Positions 22,156 through 33,999 of a stretch of 64,000 nucleotides of DNA are shown piece by piece. This stretch comes from Chelonoidis abingdonii. Its lineage: Eukaryota > Chordata > Testudines > Testudinidae. A model generated the notes under the pieces. That model saw only the letters and a program-made list of their open reading frames with translations, made no database searches and was not told where the DNA came from. The DNA lies in the NCBI RefSeq assembly GCF_003597395.2, contig NC_133776.1, forward strand, positions 36,681,097-36,745,096, in the 5' to 3' direction. The translations under genes were made by a program, and so were the position numbers. The stretch's first letter is position 1, and each line of letters opens with the position of its first letter.

Positions 22156-24338
22156 CATCCTCAGGAGCATGGTATCTCTGAGAGGAAGGGTTTAATTTAT
22201 TTATTTATTTAAATTTATGGTTCAAGCTGGATAAGTTCTTAAATTAGACACCTCTGGGGAGCACTTAGATGGTGCAGGGAGCTCTGTTGGTGCTTTAAGA
22301 GGAGTGGTGGAGACTCTTCATTTTATCTGGGTTGTCCCAAATTACCAGCCACTTGGCTTGGAGTGAAGACCATCCTACAGACATTGGGGAGGCAGGAGTC
22401 AATACCAGGGAACTAAAACAGTGTCTCAGTATCTTTATCTGGTACTTGTGGAGTTAAGAAAAACATTGTTAAAAGGCACAATTAAGGGGACTAATACATG
22501 TAGTTAATTAACCATAGACATTATACCATGAGATGCAATAAATCCTGGATACTTTAATCAAAAGAAGCCCTTAACCAATTGAAGACCTTCCAAACTACTC
22601 TTCCATCCTCTAAATGTAGCCCCAGCTTAGGGCCCCTCCTTTCTTTTAGTCACGAACCCAAGTGGCTAGCTGGGCTCAGGCTCTGTTGTGTCTCTGCAGT
22701 AGAAGCACAGGCCCCTGTCATGAACTCTCCACTTGAGTGGCATTCATATCCTCCAGCGGGAAGAGAGCTGGCAGCAGGATGTCAGGAGTGGAATGTCTTA
22801 CCAGCTCTCTAATCAGTCAGAGTTCTGGGGGCAAAGAGCGAAGCTACTGTTCTCTGTGTGTTCCCTCATCAGTTGGGGCTCAGAGGGCAGGTCTGGCCTC
22901 TTCTCAGCTTTGCTGATGTTAAGTGGAGTGGGGCTTCACTCCCCTCCCTCCTGGAGCATAGCTGTCCCCAGAAAGTCTTGTTATCATTATTATTTGACAT
23001 TTATGTGGTGGTAGTGCCTGAATATCTATTAAGACATATGAACCTTAATTCAGTCTCTAATACTGGGGCTGCAGAACCCTAGTAAGGGCCACTCCTCCCA
23101 CAAGCCATGAGGGTTTTTAGGGGACAGGAAGCTGCCTGACTTTAATACCTACTCTGCCATGGACAAGTAAGCCTGGAAAAATGTTCCCTTTCTGGTTCGT
23201 TCCCAAACTAAGCATAGATGGACAGATGCCAATTAAACCTTAGTACAGTAGTTGGCTAGGGAACTAGGCTGCCTTAGCAACCACACATGAGCAGGGATGC
23301 TGCTTAATCTGTAGCATTAGTTGTATGCTCAGACTGACAAGGCATCTCTACCCCTGTGCTTTCCACAGGAGCTGCTGCTGCAGGGGTGAAATGTTTCCAC
23401 AGTCTAGCTGACCCAGTGAGGGAGGAGGATCCTTGCCCCCTTAAATATTCTTTAATATCTTTGTTGGAGCAATGGCTCTTTCTGGTGTCTGCCTGAAGCT
23501 ACAAGATGGACAACCTGCCCCATAGAGAACCGAAGCTCTGACCAAGGAGTACAGCTGTCCCTTCAGAAAATAACAAAAGTCAGGGTTAGGGAGGAGTGAG
23601 GGAATAGGGGCTAGGGACTGGGGGCTAAAAATCATACGGGGGAAGCGGTTCCAGTTGTACAGAAACCTTCTTGGTCCATGGTTTAGTGTTGTAGCCACCA
23701 CAATGCATGGGTTTTTCTATTTTAATAAGCATGTGTTGGTATATGTGTAGGTTAGGTCACGTGTTGCATGCCTTATGTCCCAAGGTGAATTCTTTTCGGA
23801 TGGCTGCTACAGGGTAATCTGATGCCCGCAGGGCCAAAGGCTCTTAGAGATGTGTTGTTCATTAACTTGGTCATAAATGCTGCAAACATGAATTTCCAGG
23901 AAAGCCAGCAGGGAAGGGCCCAATCTTAGTCCTTGAAAACAAATGCTGCAGGATTTAGTTTGTATAACCCCCTTACGAACTGAACTCTGTAGGATTTGTT
24001 CACTAGGTCTGATCACTAATGATCCCTAACCACACCTACCAATCCATGGCTCTCTTTGTGAAGTATGGGAGTTAACACTTGGGAGAAGGGAGGCTTCTTG
24101 TGAAATCAAATTCATCATACTGTATATGCATTCCACCAGGGAATTCTTCATTCCTGTCCCAATTACTGTGGGATGTTAATGTGTGCTGTTAAATAGCTGA
24201 TTTGTTTCACAGAAAAAGTGGCTGCATTTCAGTGGTGAATGAAATGCTCCTTAGAGTGAACCCTGCATACTTCACAAAAATGGTGTGAAACTTACCTCGT
24301 TAATCTTTGTAAAGTGCTTTGAGATCCTCAGAGGAATC
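22156..24338. other. Unannotated sequence
   Basis: No gene recognised. 22980-23030 repeats the ATTATTATTTGACATTTAT SINE-like start. 24298-24338 has TTTGTAAAGTGCTTTGAGATCCT, a tail motif of dispersed amniote repeats, directly before the Penelope-like insertion. Two overlapping 77- and 93-codon frames near 22600-23000 look like chance. Confidence 0.4.
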
Positions 24339-24620
24339 ACAGTAAAACATCAGAGGGGTAGCCGTGTTAGTTTGGATCTGTAAAAGCAGCAAAGAATCCT
24401 GTGGCACCTTATAGACTAACAGATGTTTTGGAGCATGAGCTTTCGTGGGTGAATAACCACTTCATCAGATGCATGGTAGGAATTTTACCTAGCTCCACTG
24501 GCAGGCATTTAATCTGATCCAGCCCCATAAACCCCACCACATAGCAGCTATTTGAACACACAAATAGAACACTGGACACTCAAGCTACACTCCTGTGGGT
24601 ATGGGGAGAAACAGTAAAAC
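24339..24620 (-). mobile_element. Penelope-like element 3' end with inverted local filler, in a 10-bp target duplication
   Basis: ACAGTAAAAC flanks the insert at 24339-24348 and 24611-24620. Read on the minus strand the insert begins with a 134-base stretch (24610-24477) that matches 25176-25318 on the plus strand, then continues as the 3' end of a Penelope-like element: CATGCATCTGATGA, ATTCACCCACGAAAGC, GTTAGTCTATAAGG, and CACGGCTACCCCTCTGAT at the very end (24349). The last block is the usual terminus of this family in turtles. No coding part is present. Confidence 0.8.
24431..24468 (-). ncRNA. Hammerhead-ribozyme-like motif in Penelope-like tail
   Basis: On the minus strand: CTGATGA, a stem-loop AGTGGTTATTCACCCAC, GAAA, then AGC-TCAT-GCT closing a 3-bp stem III, then C at the expected cleavage position. 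Hammerhead motifs are known from Penelope-like elements of many eukaryotes. Here there is one extra A after CTGATGA, stem II is weakened (GTGGTT against ACCCAC) and I find no convincing stem I. It is likely a decayed or non-cleaving relative. Confidence 0.4.
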
Positions 24621-25175
24621 AGTTATTTATTACTATTATTATAATAATTATCAATAATCTGCTTTCTACTCTATATAAATATTATATAATACCATGATTT
24701 CTGTTTGTTTTGATAGTGCCGCTCAATGCATTTCTTATGTGAGAGTGATTTTTGTTTGCTTCTTTTTCCAAATTATTATGATGTATTTTTTCCCATGTGT
24801 TCTCAGTTCTCCAGCAAATTCATAAAAAGAAATTATCTGAGATTTTAATGGTTTGAAGTCTTTTTTATGGTGCATATTTTTCATGCAGTCTTCGATGGCG
24901 CATGGTATTCATCGTGAGCGCACTTCTTTGGATTCAACCCTTGAAGCTAGGGGCAAAGATCAGTGCAATGTAGAATTCAACTGTTGTTTTTTTAAGGAGA
25001 AAAAAGGATTGCTGAATTTAAGTGTGTTTGAGTATATCTGGTTGACTGAATTATTTCCTCAAGGAAGTATTCATTCAGTCAATGTCCTGAAGGGTTAAGA
25101 AAATAGAAACCCATAGTTTTACTGAGTTGTTATGTATGTTGCCAAGGGAACCGAAGCAGGAATGTTTAAAGGTGT
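24621..25175. other. Unannotated AT-rich sequence between the inverted arms
   Basis: It contains a TTATTACTATTATTATAATAATTATC patch. The 81-codon frame at 24853-25098 has no recognisable domain. Presumed pre-insertion genomic sequence. Confidence 0.4.
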
Positions 25176-25318
25176 TGTTTCTCCCCAAACCCACAGGAGT
25201 GTAGCTTGAGTGTCCAGTGTTCTATCTGTGTGTTCAATTAGCTGCTATATGGTGGGGTTTATGGGGCTGGATCAGATTAAATGCCTGCCAGTGGTGCTAG
25301 GTAAAATTCCTACCACGC
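25176..25318 (+). repeat. Inverted partner of the filler at 24477-24610
   Basis: TGTTTCTCCCCAAACCCACA through GGTAAAATTCCTACC matches the complement of 24477-24610 with about six differences. It has no Penelope-like tail next to it, so it is more likely the donor of the copied sequence than a second insertion. Its own nature is unknown. Confidence 0.85.
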
Positions 25319-25849
25319 TGGATGGATTTAGCTTAGCATCATACTCATTGCATATGTGAATCAGAACCACAAGAAAAAGGAATCTTATTAAAAATCCTCC
25401 CTTTCTTCCTTTCCCTGGGCTTTTGGTAAATGTATTGTAGAAATTAATGAGCTACATGGAAGCTACACCAAAATTTAGTTTCAAGCAATATTAATGTTGA
25501 GGAGGTGCTTAGCATCTGTGTCACCTAGCCCAACACAACAGGTCAAATTCTACTCAGCATTGCTAGTGTAAACCCAGAGGAAATTCCATTGAAGTCAACT
25601 GATCCAATACAAGATGCGATTTTAGTCTTATATGCATCTTGTTTTCATTTTAATGGTCAGGCTCTCCATGTTGCCTGTGAACTGGCAGATTTGCTTCTCA
25701 GCAGCTATAACTAAAAGGCCACTTCTAACTCCGACCACAGACCACATGTGGAGTTTTAGTGTCACCTGAATCTTCCAGGAGCTTTGGAGCAACAATAACA
25801 AACTCCATTTCCTCCAGATTGTCTCATTGTAACATCTACTCTTGACTGG
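25319..25849. other. Unannotated sequence
   Basis: No gene or recognised repeat, apart from a GTGTAAACCCAGAGGAAATTCC patch (25568-25590) like the dispersed short repeats. Confidence 0.35.
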
Positions 25850-28056
25850 AGGTCAGAAAATATAAGGAAAAAGTGAAAACTGCCAAAAGCCAAGCAGAGT
25901 TGGACCTTGTAAAGGAAATTAAAACCAATAGTAAAAGGGTCTATAGTTACACAGATAAAAAGAAAAGAAGGAAAGCAGTGGGACTGCTGAGCGCTGAGGA
26001 TGGAGTGGAGACTAAAGATAATCTAGGCATGGCCTAACACCTAATTGAATACTTTGCCTCCGTTTTTAATAAGTTTAATGAGCTTAGGGGTAATGGCAGG
26101 GTGGCTAATGGAAATGAGGATATGGATGTAAAAATTACCACATCAGATGGAAAGCCAAACTCAAACAACTTAATGGGACTAAATGAAGGGAGCCTGGATA
26201 ATCTCCACCCAAGAATATTAAAGGACCTTGCACATGTAATTGCAAGCCCAATTGCAAGGATTTTTAATGAATATGTAAAACTTACCCTATGACTAAGAAT
26301 TACTAATATAGTACCTATTTTAAGAAAGGAAAGAAAGTTGATCCGGAAAACTACTGCATTGTTAGTTTGACCTCAATTGTATGCAAGGTCTTAGAACAAA
26401 TTTTGAAAGAGAATGTAGTTAAGGATATAGAGGTAAATGATAATTGGGATAAAATACAACATGGTTTTACAAAAGGTAGACCACTCTGATATCTTTTTTT
26501 GAGAAGATAACTGCTTTTTTAGATAAAGGAAATGGAGTAGATCTAATCTATCTGGATTTCAGTAAGATATTTGATATTGTTCCACATGGGAAATTATTAG
26601 TTAAATTGGAGAAGATGGGGATTAATATGAGACTTGAAAGGTGGATCAGGAACTGGTTAAAGGGGAGACTACAACTGGTCATACTGAAAGGTGAACTATC
26701 AGGCTGGAGGGGGGTTACTATTGGTGTTCCTCCAGGACTGGTCTTGGAACCAATCTTATTTAATATTTTTATTAATGGACTTCACATAAAAAGTGGGACT
26801 GTGCTAATTAAATTTGCGAATGACACAAAGTTGAGAGGTATTGCCAATACCCAGGAGGACTGGAATATCATACAAGAAGATCTAGATGACCTTGTAAACT
26901 GGAATAATAGAAATGGGATTAAATTTAATAATGCAAAGCATAAGGCCATGAATTTAGGGACGAACAACAAGAATTTTATCAGTGGGAAGTGATAGAGAAG
27001 GAGAACGACCTGGATGTATTGGTTGATCACAGGATGACTATGAGCCGCCAATATGATCTGGCCATGAAAAAGGCTAATGTGATCCTAGGATGCATGAGGC
27101 AAGGTATTTCCAGTATAGACAGGAAAGGGTTGGTACTGTTTTACAAGGCACTGGTGAAATCTCATCTGGAATACCATGTGCAGTTCTGGTCTCCCATATT
27201 TAATAAAGATGAACTTGAACTGGAACAGGTGCAGAAAAGGGCTACTAGTATGATCAGAGCAATGGAAAACCTACCTTATGAGAGCAGAATCAAACAGCTT
27301 GGCTTGTTTAGGCTAACCAAGCAAAGGCTCAGGAGAGATATGATTGCTCTCTGTAAATACATCAGAGGAATAAATACCAGGGAGGAAGAGGAATTATATA
27401 AGTTAAGCGCCAATGGTGACACAAGAACAAATTGATATAAACTGGCCATCAAAAAGTTTAGGTTTGAAATTAGACAAAAGTTTCTGACCATCAGAAGAGT
27501 GAAGTTCTGGAACATCTTTCCAAGGGGAATAGTGGAAGCAAAAAACCTAACTGGCTTCAAGACTAAACCTGATAAGTTTATGGAGGAGATGGTATGATGA
27601 AATTGCTACAATGGTATGTAGCCAATCTGTGACAGCTAGCAGAAAATATCTCCAATGGCCTGTGATGGGACACTAGATGGGGACGGCTCTGAGTTACTAC
27701 AGATAATTCTGTTCCAGGTGTCTGTTGGGTTTTGCTGAAATGGTCAGAGTCCAACTAACCATCATATTTTGGGCTAGGAAGGAATTTCCCCTGATCAGAT
27801 TGGCGTTGACCCTGGAGGTTTTTTGCTTTTTTCTCAAGCAGGGGCCTGGGTCATTTGCAGGTTTAAACTAATGTAAATGGTGTATTTGCTGCACCTTGAA
27901 ATCTTTAAATCATGATCTGAGGACTTCAGTAACTCAGCCAGAGGTTAGGGGTCCATTGCAGGTGTGGATGGGTGAGGCTCTGTGGCCTGAAATATGCAGG
28001 AAGTCAGACTAGATAATCATGGTGGTCTCTGCTAGCCTTAAAGTGTATGACACTGT
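25850..28056 (+). mobile_element. CR1 LINE, sense, 5'-truncated, with 3' UTR
   Basis: Sense-strand CR1 from the region between endonuclease and reverse transcriptase through the 3' end. Near 26020-26090 is the CTAGGCATGGCC...ACTTTGCCTCCG block typical of CR1 ORF2. RT follows at 26330-27000 and the C-terminal domain at 26989-27435. The 3' UTR (27600-28056) contains GGCTAGGAAGGAATTTCCCC and ends GGAAGTCAGACTAGATAATC...CCTTAAAGTGTATGACACT. Numerous stops and frameshifts make it a dead copy. Confidence 0.93.
26101..27435 (+). pseudogene. CR1 ORF2 reverse transcriptase and C-terminal domain, disrupted
   Basis: In an active CR1 this protein reverse-transcribes the element at its target site. Open pieces: 26101-26292 (upstream of RT, with HPRILKDLAH), 26606-26992 (RT, with GVPPGLVLEPILFNIFING and FANDTKL) and 26989-27435 (C-terminal domain, with HLEYHVQFWSP and LEQVQKRAT). 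The catalytic FADD box near 26811-26834 reads FAND, so the first catalytic Asp is Asn. Several stops and a frameshift lie between 26293 and 26605, and a 1-base shift separates the last two pieces. Confidence 0.9.
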
Positions 28057-28414
28057 CAATGCAAGACTGCTGCTACGCTTCTCCATAAGTGGCATGGCAC
28101 TGCTTGATATTTGAGCTAGGGTTCTCCGCAGTTAACTCCACCACCACATAAACCTGTCTATGCTTTGGATGGTTTATGTCTCTTTTTAACTCAGGTGGAA
28201 GGACCCATAGTATTTTACAGTATGGAGTCCTTACAGGCAGCCACAATACAGTGCTCCTGAACACAGATATATCTGAGGTGGTGGAATTCTGTCAGCATTA
28301 TCCTGTGTTATTTGCGTTATTGTACAACTTAAGCATACAGTTTTTCTTCAATAGGAGATCAATGGAAATATCTTTCTCTTGGCATTGTCAAAGGGAGTCC
28401 ATTTGCAGGACACA
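28057..28414. other. Unannotated sequence
   Basis: No gene or repeat recognised. Two short overlapping frames have no domain. Confidence 0.35.
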
Positions 28415-28487
28415 GGGCAAGATCCTGACCCACTGAAGTCAATGAGAGTTTTGCCATTGACTTCAATGAAGTTGGAATTTCACCCTG
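28415..28487. repeat. Short fold-back repeat around TTGACTTCAATG
   Basis: GGGCAAGATCCTGACCCACT at the left, a central palindrome (CACTGAAGTCAATG...CCATTGACTTCAATG) and AATTTCACCCTG at the right. Same type as 11672-11735. Confidence 0.55.
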
Positions 28488-28865
28488 ATTTTATTAGTGG
28501 TAAAATGGGCAGTAGAAAATGGACAATGGAGAATGATGTCTTTGTGGACTCACATGGGTAAACACCCTGGATACCAGTCCATGATGAGGGCATAGAATTC
28601 CACGTCACTACATCCTGCTTAATCTGTTGTCAGAGAAGTGTTTTCAAAGAACATAGCATGCATTTATCACCAGCTGAACTGGGCACAGATTTTCCAGGCT
28701 GTGCTCAGATCATGGTTCACTGTATCATTACTGGCAAGGAAGTCCTTCACCACTAGGATGGGAGAATGCAAGAGGCAGGATACATGTGGGAAATAACCAC
28801 CACACATTCGTTGGGTTATATTTTGCTTCTTGCCTGAGATTATAAACCCAGCGGAGAGAAAAAAG

Positions 28866-29130
28866 GTTAATAATGATAATATTTAACATTTGTACAGTGC
28901 TGTATTTTTTCGAAGCACTGTGCACACATTAACACTTACCCTAGTTAACTCCAGGAATGTTTGGAAGATGAATTAGTTGTTGTCACACTTTTTAGAGGCT
29001 AAATGGTGAAGAATGGTGAAGTGCTTTACTGAAGGTCATGCAGTGAGTTAGTTGCAGAGACAAGTCTAAAGCTCAGACTTCCTGAGTCTTAATCCTATGC
29101 TCATTTCTTCAGACCACACTGCCTACATCA
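28866..29130 (+). repeat. MIR-like SINE remnant
   Basis: ATAATATTTAACATTTGTACAGTGC, GCACTGTGCACACATTAAC, GAGGCTAAATGGTGAAG, AGGTCATGCAGTGAGTTAG, AAAGCTCAGACTTCCTGAG and TCTTCAGACCACACTGCC occur in the order of a MIR-type SINE tail. Confidence 0.6.
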
Positions 29131-32100
29131 ACCACCTGTCCACCTGTCAGTCTTGGGTCCAAATATCCAGATGTGCATTTTTGTGCAAAAGAAGGCAAGA
29201 AATTAATTAAAATTCTCTACCCCTGCCAACACCCTAAAATTCCCTTGGCTTGCTCACCTTCTTTTCTTCACCTCCCTCTCCCTTCTTCACTTTCCTTCTC
29301 TCAGGTGCTCCCTTCCACAGTCCAAACTCACCAAAACCCCAACAGTTTCTTCACGGACTCCTGTTTATAAAACTTAGGAAACAGAAACATTTCCATATGA
29401 TTTAGGTGACCAGTCACATGGCATGAAGAATGAGTTCTAAAAAAACATATGCCAACACTGAGCAGTTCATAAACAATCCATAGATTGAAAATGGTTCACC
29501 GAAAAGTTTTGTAGATCAGTTACAAATAGTGAGCAAATGAGTAAAATTCACAATCTATTGGTGGGCATATTTGCTAACACAGAAAGGCACCAAATTGGCT
29601 GAATACATTTTTAACTGTGGATGGTTCACCTAGCTTTTTTTCAAAGGCAATGACATGTAAACATCAGGGAGCAGAATTTGGTCCATAAAGTCTCTTTCTG
29701 GGCCATTTGTCTCCACAAGTCTCTCAAAGAGATCTCTGACAAAGGGGATCATTTAAAAAGAAAAAAAAAAACCCAAACCAACTGTTCTGTTCCATTCTGA
29801 ATTAATGATTTCTAAGTGTTTTAGAAGATCAGTTACCCCATCTCTGTTTTTGTCAAGTATCCACAAGCAACAACAGAGGAGCAATCCACAATACTAGCAA
29901 AAATAAGTTTGTGCAATGGTTTTACAATGCAGAAACAAGCACTAGGATAAAAACAAACAATTTGGTATGACTGGCAGCCTCTGTTCAAGTGAGGCCTAGT
30001 TCTGGAATAGCAGAGTTGCTGTAGGTCAGGACTGAGGTATACTGGCAAGCGCTGTACATGTTTTACCCACACTATATCTGGCTCAAGTGAATGCTTCATC
30101 CCTCAGATTAATTTTTTTAAAATTGTCTGCTAGAATTTCCCTTCTCAACTGAATCAGAAAACATCAAAACAAAAGCGGTTACATGCACTATAACTGGTAC
30201 TTATAATATGAACATTAAGGGCCAGTCCCTACAATGCTAAGTAACTGGGACCCAGATCCTCAAATGTATTTAGACACCTATCTCCAACTGATATCATTCC
30301 CTATTGAAGCCATCCTCTTTTAAGGTGAGGCCCTATGAAACTATTTGGAATTAGAACTGTAGTGCCCTGTGCACGGGCATCCTTGCCTACTGTAGTTGCA
30401 GTTAGACATGCATTAGATATGTGTGGTAGGAAGCGAGGACTTGGGGAATGGCTCTTTATTTCACTGACTACACATTTTCGGCTCGATTATGCCTTTCAGT
30501 CACAGCCACCCAACCCTGGTGGACAATTTCTGCTGGAGTTCAGGGTGAGCATGGCCACTCTAGCACCCACCTCTCTTCAAGGATGCAGCATGTGTTCCCT
30601 CTGCATCAGGAAATGCAGAGAGGACTATGAGGCCTGCACCACTTGGGAAGGCTAGTAGTGCCTATAGGTGCTAGACCTGCATGGTCCTTGCCTTCTTTGA
30701 ACAACAGACGGGGAGTTTTTTGTTGCATTCCCTTCCATACTTTGTCATGGTGAGCAAAACCTAGCCCTTTCATTTTACTGCATGCAGGGAATGCTTTTGT
30801 TGTGGGCAGTGCACTGATTTATCATTCAGAAGGTTTGTGTTGTCTCTAGAGCCGTTTGGGAGATTTTTATTTCCTGCTAGAATGTTCAGGGAGAAACTGT
30901 TCTTAATTGTCAATTATGCACCCCTTTGAGTGCGTCTGGATTACGCCATAGAAGGAAAAGAAAACTGTGACGTTACTGCCTTATGCATAACTGCTACAAT
31001 ATATAGTTTGTCCTGATGAAATACTGCCAGAAAGGGACTGAAACAGCTCTGAGGAGTTCTTGAACATCTGTCTGGCATAATACTGAAGAGAATACGTGAG
31101 ATTAGCAATAGGCCTGAATCCAAGCACCCCTGAAGTTTGGGCAAATTTGGTTTTGGATCTGAAATTGATCAGGATGTAATCTCTGCTTTAGCTCTAACAA
31201 CACTTATTCCCCTTTGTTCTCTTTCATACTTGAAAACGATGTACTCTGGAGCCTTTTAGAATTATCTTTAATGATTGTTGGAGAACTTCAAATATTTTAG
31301 CCAAGAGCCCCGAAGGTCAGATGCTAATTTGACCTTTAGCGAAACAATTTACAATACAATAGGTCTTCAAAATGGAGTTGAATATCTTGTAAGAGTGGTC
31401 TTTCTTGTACTGTGTTATTGCAGCTTTTTCCACCTTAAGTCTCAGAAGTGCAAGAGATGTCAACCTGGGAAAAAGTAATACAACCACATTCTTTTCAAAC
31501 CTTAAAACAGGTTGAGTTTGCATTTCTGCTTTGGGGGTATACTTATTTTATCAAAGTCACCCATCCTTAATCAATTGATCTGACTATTGTAGATGTCAAA
31601 GGTGACACTGAACAAATCTCTGGGTGTACTGTTCTCCCTGGGAATGCTGGGATTTTGAAAGCCAGACCTTGGATCAGTTGGTGCCAATGATCCCCATTTT
31701 TATAAAGGGCTGGATCAAACCCCACATCCAAATTGTGGGTCATTTGAAATTTGAGCGCAAATGTGAATTTTGTGGCGTGAGTTGCCTATGTCCATTTGTC
31801 AGAATTTATTCCAACCAGGCCCAGTTTGTTTTAAGTAACTAATCTTTGAGATTCGACGCATCTCAGAGTATGTTTATGTTTTCTCACAAAGCATGGTGTC
31901 CTCTTTAAAGCTGTCAAAACCCTTTAACACTAACATGCCTCAGGCAGGCAAAGCTCCTCGATGTAATGTGAAATGCTGAATGGTTGAGCGTATTCAGGTT
32001 AACATTTTGAATGTGCACAAAACCCTCTGCAACCAGTAGGATACATGATTTTAACAGCATTAAAAAAGGCTGCCCATTACATGCAAGCATTAGCATTAGC

Positions 32101-33999
32101 ATGATGTGCTAGCAGTGAGGATGTTTCTAAAGTAGGTTTGTCAGACAGAAATGACAGTTCACATTTTGTTAGTAATATTATTGCAAACTGAATTATGCTG
32201 CATTTACCACCCCTACAGCTAATAACTCTCTTCCTGTTAGTTCCAAATAACCAGTTATTGGAAATCTACCAGGATCAGCATCACAACAATGAATCAAACC
32301 TTTCAGCAAATTCAGTTGCTGGCATACATTTTTCCTTTCTGCTAGGCTGTAGCTTTATAGAACAACAACAACAAAAAAAACATGGCCTTTGATTAGCCCC
32401 CTGCATTTTTACACCAGGATTTGTTTAGCTGACATAAAATGGTAACTCAGGCTTTCAGAGTCAACTCTATAGGAGGCCTGTAAAGGGGGAAGCTCAGATC
32501 CCTCAACATGCATTCCCTGTGCCCCCTGAATTAGTTTCAAACAATGCCATTTTAACTCTCTTTAGAAGAAACCTCCACTAACCTTTATATAGGCCACCCT
32601 GTGCCATGAAACCTAGTCCCTTTCGTGAAGGCATTCAGGATCCTTTGAAATGGAAAATGTATGCTGTACTGAAATCATTGGTACTATAATAAACAACTAG
32701 TGCCATCATTCTGCTGGTATTCGGATTGCACTTAAACCTGAACCTCATGTAAATGCACCGTTTGAGGGGCGGTCGTGAGGGGAAATGGTCTGTTCAAATG
32801 TTCTGCAAACGGTTATGTTATGCTCCTTTTTTCTCTCACTGTATTGAAAAATCCCCCTCCCCACATTCAATGGGGACCACAGGGCCTTGTGGGTGATTAT
32901 ATAACTTATAGGTCAGTTTGTTGTTTAGGCACAAGTACTACAAGAATGTGGTATGTTGGCTGAAGCTGTTTGTTTGCTTAAGTTCTCAGAGTTCAATGAG
33001 GTCATTTTCTCATCTTCCCTGTGTTTTCTTGTATTTTCCACAGACCTGCCAGCCTCAAACAACACCCTCTTTCTTCGCATTAGAAATGGAAACACGTCCT
33101 CTGCAGGAATTTTCCACTTAATAGCTCCTGCTTTCCTACTGGGGGCCTCAGCACACCACCACTGCAATGCTGTATTTCTTTCCACTGCAGTTTGACATTT
33201 TGCAGCCAGCACAACGATCTGTATTCACTCAATCCTGAATATTTTTTTAAAACATATTATATATACATGCATAATGCACCCAATACAACAACTTTGGGGG
33301 CAAATGCCAAAGATATTTAAACAGGATTTTGTGCCATTAATGGGATGGCGTTGTCAAATAATAATGATCTTTGATAGTGCTTTCTTCTAGCCCCAAGGCT
33401 TTTTATATATATACTCGCGGTCTCTCTCCCTCTCTCTCTGTCTGCCTTACACTCCCTTTCCTGGTAAACATTAAGAGCAAATCTCATATTCTATAAGTCA
33501 ATTGTAATTGTTTGTCTTTGTGAATTATTTCCTTTGCATAATATTTGCAAGCTGTACATCAGTTCCTCACACTATGATAAGGAAGAAGATGAATTGTTTA
33601 TAACCACAGCAGTACACAAGAAGCCAGCTTTAAAATGTACTGAATGACCTCTCTGAAAACAGCAATATTGGCAAACTGTTTACTGCTGCAATGTTTTAAT
33701 GTGCTCCTAAATGCAGCAACCTAAGGATTTGATCAAAACCAGATCTCAGTGATTCAGTTTGATTTTTTTTTGGTGGGTGGGGCTGTTGTAAAATAATAAA
33801 AAACTCATTTCCAGGGTTCATGCTGCTGCATCTGATAAGGAAATTTTTAGTAAAATGTAGAGTGATGCATTGAAGCAAATGTTGTTTATTGATAGAGCGG
33901 AGGTTTCCCCTGTCTGCACAAAGTGGTAGAGTCTCAGACAGCAAGGTCCCAGTAGGTCAGACTGGCACATTGAATTGTGTATAAAATAGAACTGGGATT
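29131..33999. other. Unannotated stretch
   Basis: No gene recognised in about 4.9 kb. 30234-30330 carries a GGGACCCAGATCCTCAAATG...TTTAGACACCTA block of a dispersed short repeat. 33413-33444 is a (CT)-rich run. 31950-32110 looks like possible conserved non-coding DNA (see findings). Frames such as 30335-30655 (106 codons) show no domain. Confidence 0.4.

Noticed and set aside
24477..25318. Reading the inverted arms as terminal repeats of an 840-base DNA transposon
   Set aside because: The 10-bp duplication encloses only 24349-24610 (arm plus Penelope-like tail), so the distant arm is outside the inserted unit.
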